Assembly (NCBI GenBank): GCA_013180625.2 | Contig: SNVD02004835.1 | Coordinates: forward strand, 147,518 to 211,517 | Reading direction: 5' to 3' | Source of the DNA: Boswellia sacra | Lineage: Eukaryota > Streptophyta > Magnoliopsida > Sapindales > Burseraceae | DNA: 64,000 bases | Shown here: positions 25,001 to 35,696 of the stretch, one piece after another | How positions within the stretch are numbered: the stretch's first letter is position 1 | Layout of the letters: each line of letters starts with the position of its first letter | The notes under the pieces: generated by a model | What the model was told of the DNA's origin: nothing | The model's database searches: none | What the model saw: the letters and a program-made list of their open reading frames with translations, nothing else | Program-made: the position numbers and the translations under genes

Positions 25001-25844
25001 AAAATGCAAAAAGTAAATTGTTGTTAGTCAAGATCCTAATAAATTCCTAACTAAAAATCACTTTAAAATTTAACAACTTCCAACTTTAAATTTCTAGTGT
25101 TTCAAAAACATACAAGTATAATTTTGATAGCAAACTCATCATTGTTATTATATTAGTTATTGAATAACAAGAGCAGAGAAAGAGATACCAAATAAACAAG
25201 GAACTAGTAACCTATTTTGCACTAATTAATCTGACAAAGCAATATAAAGGATATATTTATTATTTTTTTCTTAAAGATGATGAATAAATAAAGTTGTTTT
25301 TCATATACGATGGAATCTTTCTTAGGGGGTGTATTTTAAAAGGCAATTTGTAAAATTAATTGGGGTGATTTTAGTTATAAAATTTTTGTAAAAAAAAAAA
25401 TTAATAGAATAAATGTTCCTTTAGGCCATTGGTGGGGGACGAAATAGCATCACTCTTTAATAAAAATGTTAAGAGAATAATAAAGTCATTGGTCTTGACC
25501 CCATATGCTTTTTGGGTCAGATATATATATATATATTCCAAAAGGCAAACCATCTTGTATCATGCACGATTTATAAATAACATGAATAATCTAAATTTTA
25601 ATCACATATTCATGTTTTGATTAGAATAAGAGTTAAATTGATGAAGGTAAATTAAATTTATTTGTTTCTTCTCATACGAAATTTACTAAATTAAGATTTT
25701 CTTTGTCCTTTGATTAATTTGACATTATCTCTATTTAATTTGTTAGTTGATATGACAAATCCTCCTCTAGCTCTTTAAATGTGTAGTATCATATATGTAT
25801 AGGTTATAGGTTATGTAAAAAAAAAAAAAAAGTTTTGAACAAAA
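25001..25844. other. Noncoding flank upstream of a UGT remnant
   Basis: AT-rich with a TA microsatellite (25521-25536) and poly-A runs (25389-25399, 25817-25831). No gene. If the UGT remnant at 25845 was once a gene, this was its promoter side, but no resemblance to the other two UGT promoters is evident by eye. Confidence 0.4.
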
Positions 25845-25921
25845 ATGGAGCATCAAATTAGAGATATTGGAATTCAAATCCTTGTAATCTCTATCCCAAT
25901 ACAAGGTCATATAAACCCAAT

Positions 25922-26425
25922 TGTTACAGCCCGCCCAATTTGCTTGCTAGAGTGGCCCAAAATGTGCACAAAGGCTTGGCCCGATTTCTAGAAGGCATGC
26001 AATCCAAGCCCATTTTCTAGAAACTTTAGCAAGTCAATGGTAGTTCACCTACCACATGTAAATATCTAGATATTTTGGTAGGCTATTCTAGATGCTTAAT
26101 TGTGACTGTCGGATGTAATAAATCCTAGCCATTCATTTTGGAGGTGGATTAGTATAAATACCCCTCCATGGCTCATTTGTAAGGCACCAAGCAATTACAA
26201 TACAAAGCATTGTAAGAGTTCTCTTGTGTAATACAAAGCTCATTTGTATTAGCAATACTTGCCTCTAAGTTCCTTCTCTTCTTCTAGCCTCTAAAGCTCT
26301 TTTGGCTCAACGGTCCTAACTTCTCCTTGAGCGAGAAGCAAACTTCAAGGCTTACTTAGCAACTTTCGGGTTCAAGTTGTCTAAGTGCCGCACGAGCAGC
26401 TGCGCTAAACTCTAAGCTCGTGACA
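25922..26425 (+). repeat. 5' LTR of the gypsy element
   Basis: TGTTACAG to CGTGACA, 504 bp, with a TATA box TATAAATA at 26153-26160. It is the same length as the 3' LTR. Confidence 0.95.
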
Positions 26426-26441
26426 GTTGGTATCAGAGCAC
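26426..26441 (+). other. Primer-binding site of the gypsy element
   Basis: tggtatcagagc at 26428-26439, two bases after the LTR, is complementary to the 3' end of initiator methionine tRNA, the usual primer for this group. Confidence 0.9.
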
Positions 26442-26460
26442 GGTTCGAGTACAAGAGCAA

Positions 26461-27966
26461 ATGGCATCCGACATGGAGATGAATGTGGAGGAGCAAGTCC
26501 GTGGACGTGAGGAACAACCTCAACCTCAACCACGCCCACAAGGAAAACGAGGTAAGTCCAAAGCTCTGTCCTCAGAATCCTTAGAGCCTCGTGTTGCTAG
26601 CATTGAGCAATCTCTTTCGAGTATGGACAATACTATCGAGGGCCTCTTCGATCGTCTCGAAGGCCTAGAGACGGATTATGGAGAGATCACCCAAGCAACA
26701 AAGTCCACAATACTCGAATTTAGTGAAAACCTCACACGAGAGCTCGCTAGCTTACGAAGCTTTGTGGAGCATGAGTTGCGTGCCATTCGTGCGGAAGTGG
26801 AGGAATCACGCACGGAATGGGAGAAACACCGTTGCGAACGTGCTAGCCCTTCTTACTCAAGTCCTAGTGGGCTAAGCAACATGCAAGTGCCAACTCCCGC
26901 TACATACCATGGCACTCGCAACGCCACGGAAGTCGAAAACTTCCTATTCGGCTTGGAGCAATATTTCGAGGCGAAAGGTGTCTATGATGATGCTTCAAGA
27001 ATAGGCATTGCGCCTACTTTCCTTCGTGATGCAGCCCAATTGTGGTGGCGTCGTAAGCATGGCGACGCGGGCAAAGGCATCGTCATCCTCCGCACATGGG
27101 AGGACTTCAAGAGAGAGCTACGGAAGCATTTCTCTCCAAGCAATGCGGAAAAGGAGGCAAGAGGTCGCCTCCGTCGTTTGAAGCAAAGTGGCACCATTCG
27201 CGAGTACATCAAAGACTTTACCACAATCATCATTGAAATCGAAGGTATGTCCGAAAAAGACTCCCTCTTCTACTTTCTTGATGGGCTCAAAGATTGGGCA
27301 AGGGTTGAGCTTGAGAGGCGTGGCGTGCAAAATCTTGATGACGCCATAGCCATAGCCGAATCTCTCGTTGACTACACATCCCAATCGAAGGAAAGAAAGC
27401 CCAACCATGGCAAAGGTGGGGGAGAGCGGAATGCCAAGAAAGGACATGACCGAAGGGATGGTGGTGCACGCAAGGCTTTCGGAGGGGACAAACGAGACAC
27501 GCCTAACAAAGGTAAGTTCGAAGCCCCTAAACCTAAAAGTCCTTGCTTCATATGTGATGGTCCTCATTGGGTTCGGGATTGCCCAAAGAGGAAGACTCTC
27601 AATGCCCTTGCCGCTCAACATGAGGGCGTAAACAATGAAGAGCCACAAGCGGGGATGGGTTCTCTCCGCACAATTGGCGCACTCAAAAGACCCACACCTA
27701 TGCAAAAGGGTCTTATGTATGTGAGCGCCACAATCAATGGCAAAGACGTGCGTGCGATGCTTGACACGGGAGCCACGCACAACTTCATTTCGGAAGACGA
27801 GGCCAAACGGCTAGGCCTCAAATACACCAACGGAGGTGGCACCATCAAGGCGGTAAACTCACCCGCCAAAGCAATCTTGGGAGTGTCGAAGGCAACAACG
27901 GTCAACTTGGCACATGGAACGGTAAGCTTGATTTCTCCATTGTTCCCATGGATGATTTTCAAGTAG
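26461..27966 (+). pseudogene. gag-protease reading frame of the gypsy element, ended early by a frameshift
   Basis: A 501-codon frame from the ATG 35 bases after the LTR. A coiled-coil-like region occupies residues 30-130 and a retrotransposon gag domain about 140-300 (TYHGTRNATEVENFLFGLEQ, LRDAAQLWWRR, FKRELRKHFSPSN). A zinc knuckle near 362 reads CFICDGPHWVRDC (CX2CX3HX4C), and the aspartic protease has its [10 protein letters not shown] site near 431. The frame leaves the protease at about 27911 and ends at 27966, while the proper continuation ([21 protein letters not shown]) lies in the next frame, consistent with loss of one base. Gag and protease would otherwise be fused to pol. Confidence 0.92.
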
Positions 27967-30900
27967 TGCTTGGCATGGAATTCTTCGACCAAGTCCATGC
28001 TTTCCCCATACCATCTTCCAACTCCCTCAACATACTCGACGGGAGTCATTCATGCATGGTGATGGCGGAGCGTGCAACAAAAGTTGAAGGCAAAATGCTC
28101 TCCGCACTACAATTCAAACGGGGAATGAAGAAGGATCCAAGTTTCCTTGCCACCGTTCGAGAACTAAACGATGGAGAGGATGTTGCCATTGCCAAGGACC
28201 CAATGCCAAGGCAAATCCAAGCCATCCTTGAGAAATACAAGGATGTCATGCCCCAAGAACTTCCAAAGAAGTTGCCTCCACGACGGGAAGTGGATCATGA
28301 GATCGAGTTGGAGCCCGGTGCAAAGCCTCCAGCCATGGCGCCTTATCGCATGGCGCCACCCGAACTTGCGGAGTTGAAGAAGCAACTCCAAGATTTACTT
28401 GATGCGGGTTACATCTAGCCCTCCAAAGCTCCATATGGTGCACCCGTCCTCTTCCAAAAGAAGAAGGATGGATCTCTCCGCATGTGCATCGACTATCGGG
28501 CACTCAACAAGGTAACAATCAAAAACAAGTACCCAATACCTTTGATTGCGGAGTTGTTCGACCAACTTGGGAAGGCTCGATACTTCACCAAGCTTGATTT
28601 GAGATCGGGGTACTATCAAGTGCGCATTGCAAAGGGTGACGAACCAAAGACCGCATGTGTAACAAGGTACGGTGCTTATGAATTTCTTGTTATGCCATTC
28701 GGTCTCACCAATGCACCCGCCACCTTTTGTACTCTCATGAACAAGCTCTTTCATCCCTATCTTGATCGGTTCGTGGTAGTCTACTTGGATGACATTGTCG
28801 TCTATAGCACAACTCTTGAAGAGCATGTGCGACATCTCCAACAAGTCTTCCAAGTCCTCCGCGACAACGAGCTTTATGTCAAGAAAGAAAAATGCTCTTT
28901 TGCACAACAAGAGGTAGAATTTCTTGGCCATCGAATTCGGGATGGGAAGCTTATGATGGATCAAGCGAAGGTGAAGGCCATTCAAGAATGGGAGCCTCCA
29001 ACCAAGGTACCCGAACTTAGATCTTTCCTTGGGTTGGTTAATTATTATCGGCGGTTTATCATGGGCTACTCAGCCAAGGCCGCCCCTCTCACGGATCTTC
29101 TCAAGAAGAACCGCTCATGGCACTGGTCCGAAAAGTGCCAACACGCCTTCGAAGAACTAAAGAAGGCCATATGTGAAGAACCGGTGTTGGTGCTACCCGA
29201 TCACACCAAGCCTTTTGAATTACACACGGATGCATCCGACTTTGCCATAGGGGGAGTTCTCATGCAAGAAGGGCACCCTATTGCATATGAGAGCCGCAAG
29301 CTCAATGATACGGAGCGGAGATATACGGTCCAAGAAAAGGAGATGACCGCCATCATCCATTGCCTACGGGTTTGGCGACACTACTTGCTTGGTTCCCACT
29401 TTGTCATCAAAACCGACAATGTGGCAACAAGCTATTTCCAAACTCAAAAGAAGCTCAGCCCCAAGCAAGCAAGATGGCAAGATTTCTTGGCCGAGTTCGA
29501 CTATAGGCTCGAGTATAAAGCGGGCAAGGCAAATGTTGTGGCCGATGCCCTAAGTCGCAAGGCGGAACTTGCCACCCTAAGTGCAAGTCGTCCACAAAGT
29601 GTGCTCATTGACCGCATCAAACAAGGCCTAGAGCACGATCCCTTAGCCAAAAATCTCTTGAAGTTGGCAAGAGAGGGGAAGACACGACGCTTTTGGCTTG
29701 ATGAAGGTCTACTCCTCACAACCGGGAATCGCTTGTTTGTGCCAAGACATGGGAACTTGCGGAAGGAAATCATCAAGGAGTGCCACGACTCTAAGTGGGC
29801 TGGTCACCCAGGTATGGCACGAACCCTTGCGCTCGTGCAAGATTCTTATTATTGGCCTCAAATGCGGGAAGACGTGGAAGGCTATGTCAGAACTTGCCTT
29901 GTGTGCCAACAAGACAAGGTTGAGCACCAACGTCCAGCGGGTTTGCTAGAACCCCTACCAATTGCGGAAAGGCCATGGCAAAGTGTGTCGATGGACTTCA
30001 TCGTGGCCTTGCCAAAATCCGAAGGGTATGGGAGCATCATGGTGGTAGTCGATCGCTTTAGCAAATACGCCACCTTCATACCCGTTTCTACGGATTGCAC
30101 AGCGGACGAAGCCGCTCGAGCATTCCTCAAACATGTAGTGAAGCTATGGGGAGTTCCACAAAACATTGTAAGTGATCGTGACCCTCGCTTCACCGGTCGA
30201 TTTTGGGGAGAACTCTTTAAATTGTTGGGGACCGACTTAAGCTTCTCTACAAGCTTTCATCCCCAAACCGATGGGCAAACCGAGCGCATAAATGCCTTGC
30301 TCGAGTTGTATTTAAGGCATTATGTGAGCGCTCACCAACATGATTGGGCAAAGTTGCTTGATGTTGCCCAATTCTCTCATAACCTCCAAAGGAGCGAGGC
30401 AACGGGCAAGAGTCCCTTTGAGATTGTGACGGGACAACAACCAATGACACCACATGCCATAGCCTCGACATATGGAGGAAAGAGCCCAGCGGCCTACAAG
30501 CTTGCAAAGGAGTGGCATGAACAAGCCGACATCACAAGAGCATGCTTGGACAAGGCCGCCAAAAAGATGAAGAAATGGGCGGATACAAAGAGACGGAGCC
30601 TCACGTTCCAAGAGGGGGACGTGGTACTTGTTAAGCTCCTACCCCAACAATTCAAATCACTTCGTAAAGTGCACAAGGGGTTGGTACGAAAATATGAGGG
30701 TCATTTCCCAATTATCAAACGAGTGGGTGAAGTCTCTTACAAGGTACGCTTGCCCCCTAACCTCAAGATCCATCCGGTCTTTCATGTGAGCTTCCTCAAG
30801 CCGTATCATGAGGACAAGGAGGATCCAAGTCGAAGCAAGTCCAAACGAGCACCCACAGCCGTCGTCACCTCATTCGATAAGGACGTAGAGTACATCCTTG

Positions 30901-31073
30901 CGGATCGAGTAATTCGAAGGAGAGGAGTTCCACCATACACCGAATACTTGGTGAAGTGGAAAAACCTTCCGGACAGCGAGGCGAGTTGGGAACGCGAAGA
31001 TCTCTTGTGGCAATTTAGCGAACACATCCAACGCTACAAGGACGAGAGCGCGCCGAGGACGTCGCGAAAATAG
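27948..31073 (+). pseudogene. pol of the gypsy element: RT, RNase H, integrase, chromodomain, with one in-frame stop
   Basis: One frame from the frameshift to the TAG at 31071-31073, interrupted only by a TAG at 28416-28418 at the start of RT. RT shows [22 protein letters not shown] and the active site [11 protein letters not shown] (near 28780-28805). RNase H has [16 protein letters not shown]. Integrase has the HHCC finger ([16 protein letters not shown]) and D, D, E signatures ([32 protein letters not shown]). The end carries a chromodomain ([16 protein letters not shown]). From 28482 the open part is 863 residues. The order RT-RNaseH-IN defines gypsy. Confidence 0.95.
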
Positions 31074-31084
31074 GTGGGGGAGGA
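31073..31084 (+). other. Polypurine tract of the gypsy element
   Basis: ggtgggggagga lies directly before the 3' LTR and overlaps the last base of the pol stop codon. It is the plus-strand priming site. Confidence 0.9.
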
Positions 31085-31588
31085 TGTTACAGCCCGCCCA
31101 ATTTGCTTGCTGGAGTGGCCCAAAATGTGCACAAAGGCTTGGCCCGATTTCTAGAAGGCATGCAATCCAAGCCCATTTTCTAGAAACTCTAGCAAGTCAA
31201 TGGTAGTTCACCTACCACATGTAAATATCTAGATATTTTGGTAGGCTATTCTAGATGCTTAATTGTGACCGTCGGATGTAATAAATCCTAGCCATTCATT
31301 TGCGAGGTGGATTAGTATAAATACCCCTCCATGGCTCATTTGTAAGGCACCAAGCAATTACAATACAAAGCATTGTAAGAGTTCTCTTGTGTAATACAAA
31401 GCTCATTTGTATTAGCAATACTTGCCTCTAAGTTCCTTCTCTTCTTCTAGCCTCTAAAGCTCTTTTGGCTCAACGGTCCTAACTTCTCCTTGAGTGAGAA
31501 GCAAACTTCAAGGCTTACTTAGCAACTTTCGGGTTCAAGTTGTCTAAGTGCCGCACGAGCAGCTGCGCTAAACTCTAAGCTCGTGACA
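31085..31588 (+). repeat. 3' LTR of the gypsy element
   Basis: 504 bp, about 98.8% identical to the 5' LTR by direct reading (roughly six substitutions). TATA box at 31316-31323. Confidence 0.95.
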
Positions 31589-31914
31589 CAATGCTCTAGT
31601 TATTCAAGTGTCTAGTCTCAAAAGGCCTCAAAGTAATCCTAATCACCAACAAATCATGTCGCATATCCATGCATAACCAAAGTTGCTCCATCAATGTTGA
31701 GTATATGTGCGAGAGGTTTAATGAAGCAGCAACAATAGAAAACTTTGATTTGCAGAAAGAACGATTCAAAGTTGTATTTCTACAGAGCCTAGCAAAAGTG
31801 ATTGAAACAAACTTTGGTTGCTATTTTTTCAAATCATTCTAAAATACTTGTATTGCCTGATGCTAGCTGAGAGTGCATATATTAACAATCTGTTATTCAA
31901 CACATCCATAGTTC

Positions 31915-32434
31915 ATGCAATTTATCTCCTACCATATATCCTCCATCAATAATATATGAAAATAATGTAGCTTATATTGCTCAAGTCAGAGGAGGATACA
32001 TCAAAGAAGACAAAATATAGCATATATCATCCAAGTTCTTCTATACACATGAACTTCACTTCCAAGGACAATCTTACACATCTATTCACCAAAATTTTAC
32101 TAAAATCAAGATTTGAGAGATTAGTATATAAGATTGGTATGTGACAGCCCAACAAGCAACCAAATTGATATATGATCTTTTGCCATAATTAGAGGGAGTA
32201 GTCATCAAAGGAAGCGTTATAAACACATATGCACTATACTCTTTTTGCCTTCGACCAGGTTTTGTACCACTGGATTTTCTTGGCATGATTTTAATGAGAC
32301 AATAGAAGGACATCGAACAGAACTTTATAATTTACTGTTCAATATTATTTCTTTGCTTTGGTTTTGTCCCAGAGGATTTCTCAAGCAAAGTCAAATGCAA
32401 TTATTTTAAGTGGTGAAATCTAAGAGGGAGCTAG
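31915..32434 (+). pseudogene. Ty1/copia RNase H tail and pre-LTR region
   Basis: The 3' end of a copia pol. At about 31940-32060 are IYENNVAYIAQ-like and KFFYTHEL phrases. At 32067-32147 the frame reads LFTKILLKSRFERLVYKIGM and then stops, the usual end of copia RNase H. The stretch 32220-32330 (ctatactctttttgcctt) is the conserved noncoding region copia elements have before the 3' LTR. A PPT-like aagagggag (32422-32430) precedes TGTTTTAAA at 32435, a possible LTR start. The 5' part of the element is missing. Confidence 0.75.
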
Positions 32435-32870
32435 TGTTTTAAATTGTGCAATAGATTTCACCACTTGCCTTCCATTTGCTTGCTAACCTATATCATTACT
32501 TTTGTGCTGTGCAAACATTATTGGCTATCATTTTGGCCAAACAGATTGAAATGGGTGGCAAGTAGTCTATAAATAAAACAACTCCCACCCTTCCCCTCAC
32601 ACAAAAGCCCAGCAGCAACCCCCCAACACCCCCCCACCCCTGCCCTCTGCTGCGCCCCCTGCCCCCCCGCCTCTCCCCCCTCCCCCCCATCCCCATTTTC
32701 CCTTCTTATTTACTTCTTAATGCAGAAAAATGTTACTCCATTTACATTCAAGTTAGCTTATTGTTTCATTACACTACATATAATTGCACCAACTTGTAAG
32801 CTTATTTACTTAAATTATAATACAGAGTTCTTTATTCACCTATCTCGTGTATATATATATATATATATCT
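32435..32870 (+). other. Possible copia LTR remnant with an extreme C-rich tract
   Basis: Follows the copia PPT and contains a TATA-like box (ctataaataaaac, 32569-32581). Between about 32605 and 32697 the plus strand is dominated by runs of three to seven C, so the minus strand is G-rich. No LTR partner is visible. A TA repeat at 32850-32868 marks the left edge of the block-2 duplication. Confidence 0.45.
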
Positions 32871-34140
32871 AAACACGTAAGATGTCTCTCTCTCTTTCTT
32901 TCTTTTTCAATATAAATATATGTACTTATAGTTTTAATTATGGGTGGGCACTTTGACCCAGACCGACCCGATCAGGTTGTTTCGATTTGATTGGATATAT
33001 TGATTAGGAAAACCTGAAATCAAGTAAAAAATGTACAACCTGCCAATTATCGAGTTAAATTGGGGTTATATGTGCAAACCCAATTATATAACCGACCCGA
33101 CAATATAATATTAAACTAAATAAATTTTATACACATGGCAGCCTCGTAATGAATAGTTTCATTTTATTAGCATACACCCACACATATGGAATAAATAGTA
33201 TATAAACTTCATAATTGAAGAAACCCTAGCCGTACCACTAAACACTCCTTTGGCCTTGCTTTCTCTCAAATACTCTACTACTCCACCGTAGTTACAGCTC
33301 AACCAAGCGCGCTTATCGTCCAGCCAAGAACAACCTCCAGTTAGCTTTGGTTTTCCTTGCTTCTTGGCTTTTTTCTTTACAAATATAGATCACAAGTCTC
33401 CTTTAACTGTAAAAACCCTAGCCATCTTTTCTATAGACTTTCAGTTCTGTCCTTATCTCTTCAACTCTCAATTATGCTACTATTTTTCTTCACTTCTCTC
33501 AACATTGTTCCACCACTGAACCAACTATCAACCTCCACCAGAGATAGCGATGAGCGTCGATTTACAAGCCAACAATCTAACTGGTTGAGTGCAGCAATCA
33601 ACTCCCAAGAGCAATAGCTAGCAGCTCCGTCGCCAATAGCTCAATTACATTGTTTTTCTCAAGAAAAATATTATTAATTTCCTTTTAAAATGTAAGATCT
33701 TTTAACATATAACCTAATTTTGGTTTAAGAAAATTGATGCAAATTTAGAAATAGTATTTGTTCCATTTAACTCCACTGTCAAGTTTTATTCTAATATCAA
33801 ACCGTTCTATATACGATTAGATTAAATTAAATGAGTATTGAAAATTTATGATAGATAAGTATTGAAGTTGTACAATGCTGACCCATTTTCTTGTTCAAAA
33901 TAAATAGTACTTTCAAGGAAACCGCACCCTTCTTTGACTAAAGTTAAAAATTGATAAACATGAAGCAAATTTCTTCAATGCGATGCCACTTGTTTCATTT
34001 GACAATTAACGTACATTGGTGACACTTGCAATAGTGCGCTGCTCATCTTTTTCTACACCCATAAAACAGCCTACCCAGAATGATATAACTCAGTTCTTGT
34101 TCATCTCTCTCAAATTTGGTTAGCCAGAGCGAAAGAAAAA
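32870..34140 (+). other. 5' flank of the second UGT copy, with a ~700-bp block-2-specific insert
   Basis: 32870-32935 and 33645-34140 align with 1541-1620 and 1715-2225 upstream of the first UGT. The stretch in between (about 32935-33645) is absent there. It begins with a gggtgggcac, acccagaccgacccga type sequence and contains two AAACCCTAG telo-box words (33222, 33412) and CT-rich leader-like DNA. No protein is recognisable; the open stretch 33357-33617 has no motif. It may be an insertion carrying a promoter or leader fragment, but the termini are not clear. Confidence 0.5.
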
Positions 34141-34798
34141 ATGGAAGACAAGATCTATAGAGGTCATGTCCTTGTAATTCCTTACCCAAGCCAAGGTCAC
34201 ATAAACCCTACTCACCAATTCTCCAAACGCTTGGCCTCCAAAGGTCTCAAAGCTACCTTTGCCATAACCAACTTCATCTCCAAGACCATGAAGCCTAAAT
34301 CCTCTAGCTCAGTGCAATTCGAAACCATATCAGATGGCTTTGACGAAGGTGGGTTTGCTGAAGCTGAGAGCATCCAAGATTATCTCCGAAAGATGGAAGC
34401 TGCTGGCTCAAAAACCCTAGCTGATCTCATCATTACATACAGAAACTCCTCAACCCCTATTGACTGCATAGTTTATGATCCTTTCTTGCCTTGGGCACTG
34501 AGGTTGCTAAGCAGTTTGGCCTTCTTGGAGCTGCCTTTTTCACTCAAGCATGCGCTGCTAACTACATATATTATCTCGTTTATAATGGATCCTTGAAGCT
34601 TCCAATTTCTTCAACACTAATATCCATTCCTGGATTGCCGTTGCTTGATACTCCAGATATGCCTTCGTTCTTTTATGTGGCAGGGCAGTATCCAGCTTAC
34701 TTTGAAATGGTGCTGAATCAGTTCTCAAACATAGAGAAAGCCGATTTTATTCTTGTCAATACCTTCCACAAGTTAGAAAATGAGGTGGGTTTCTTGGT

Positions 34799-34832
<34 letters not shown>

Positions 34833-35696
34833 CCAGTATGTACGTACATACATTTATGCATACATGTTACCTGCATACATATATACCTTTTACTTCTTGT
34901 TTATATGATCAGTACAACCTTCACCTAATTAACCTTAACATTGTATTTGACTTGATCATAGATCGTAGATTCAATGAATAAAGTTTGTCCTTTGCTGACA
35001 ATCGGTCCCACGATTCCATCCGCCTACTTAGACAACCGTCTCAAAAATGACAAAGATTATGATCTCAATCTCTTCACGTTGGACAAATCCGTCTGCGCCG
35101 ATTGGCTCAATGCCAAGCAAGAGGGATCTGTCGTTTATGTATCATTTGGCAGCATGGCTAATTTAAGCATCAAACAAATGGAGGAACTTTCGTGGGGCTT
35201 GAATTTAACAAATTTCTATTTCTTGTGGGTGGTTAAGGATTCCGAAGAGACGAAGCTGCCAAAAGGATTTGTTGATGAGATAGGCGATAAGGGCTTGATA
35301 GTGAAATGGAGCCCTCAATTGGAAGTGCTATCAAACAAAGCTCTAGGTTGTTTTTTGTCCCATGCTGGGTGGAATTCAACCATTGAGGCATTGAGCATGG
35401 CGGTGCCAATGGTGGTAATTCCACAATGGACCGACCAACCGACGAATGCTAAATTTGTGCAGGACGTATGGAAGGTTGGTGTTAGAGTCAAAGTTTATGA
35501 GGATGGGATTGTATCAAGAGAGGAGATTGAGAATTGCATAAGGGAAGTAATGGAGGGTGAGAGAGCAAGCGAAATGAAGAAAAGTGCTAAGGAATGGAGG
35601 GAGTTAGCTATAGAGGCTGTGAGCGAAGGTGGCACTTCCGATAAAAACATTGATAAATTTGTCTCCGAGTTATTAAAACACCCAGTGTTGACCTAA
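34141..35696 (+). pseudogene. Second UGT74-like gene, disrupted by a 1-base deletion in exon 1
   Basis: Close paralogue of the gene at 2226, with the same start, intron position and stop. Exon 1 is 34141-34784 (644 bp against 645) and exon 2 is 34962-35696 (244 codons). Where copy 1 has gggcacttgagg, this copy has gggcactgagg (about 34497-34500). The frame shifts immediately after VYDPFLPWA and ends at 34596. Everything else (QGHINP, Asp113, splice sites, the PSPG box WSPQ to WTDQ with SHAGWNS) is preserved, so the lesion is recent, polymorphic or a sequence error. As written only about 120 residues of UGT are made before the shift. Downstream ATGs could start C-terminal fragments without the catalytic His. 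Confidence 0.88.
34785..34961 (+). other. Intron of the second UGT copy, with CA and TA microsatellites
   Basis: 177 bp, gtgggt donor and catag acceptor as in copy 1. CA run at 34800-34819, then TA run at 34820-34832. Confidence 0.8.

Larger units (their letters stand above)
25922..31588 (+). mobile_element. Young Ty3/gypsy chromovirus retrotransposon
   Basis: A 5.67-kb element with 504-bp LTRs (25922-26425 and 31085-31588) that differ at about 6 positions (1.2%) by eye, flanked by the 4-bp repeat caat (25918-25921 and 31589-31592). It has PBS, gag, protease, RT, RNase H, integrase, a C-terminal chromodomain and PPT in gypsy order. The chromodomain places it among chromoviruses, which tend to target particular chromatin. 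Two visible lesions (a frameshift near 27911 and an in-frame TAG at 28416) make this copy defective despite its youth. Confidence 0.96.
25845..31875 (+). pseudogene. UGT74-like gene remnant split by a Ty3/gypsy insertion (25845-25921 and 31593-31875)
   Basis: From the ATG at 25845 the translation runs to IPIQGHINP, the N-terminal UGT motif that includes the catalytic His, and is cut at 25921 by the gypsy LTR. On the other side the same frame resumes after the CAAT target duplication with LFKCLVSKGLKVILITNK, the next segment of UGT74 enzymes, then SINVEYMCERFNEA and FLQSLAKVIET. A TAG interrupts the frame three codons after the insertion point, where UGT74 enzymes have Gln. Later frameshifts follow, and homology fades by about 31875, before a copia relic. 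Exon 2 and the PSPG box are absent. It is a third, older and more diverged member of the cluster. Confidence 0.85.

Noticed and set aside
27900..28418. Programmed frameshift and stop readthrough in the gypsy gag-pol
   Set aside because: The frame change near 27911 lies inside the protease-RT linker, with no slippery heptamer or pseudoknot that I can see, and the TAG at 28416 stands where a Gln is expected. Both read as ordinary loss mutations in one copy.
33357..33617. 86-codon ORF as a small protein gene
   Set aside because: Lies in CT-rich leader-like DNA; the translation is leucine/serine-rich from composition, with no conserved phrase.
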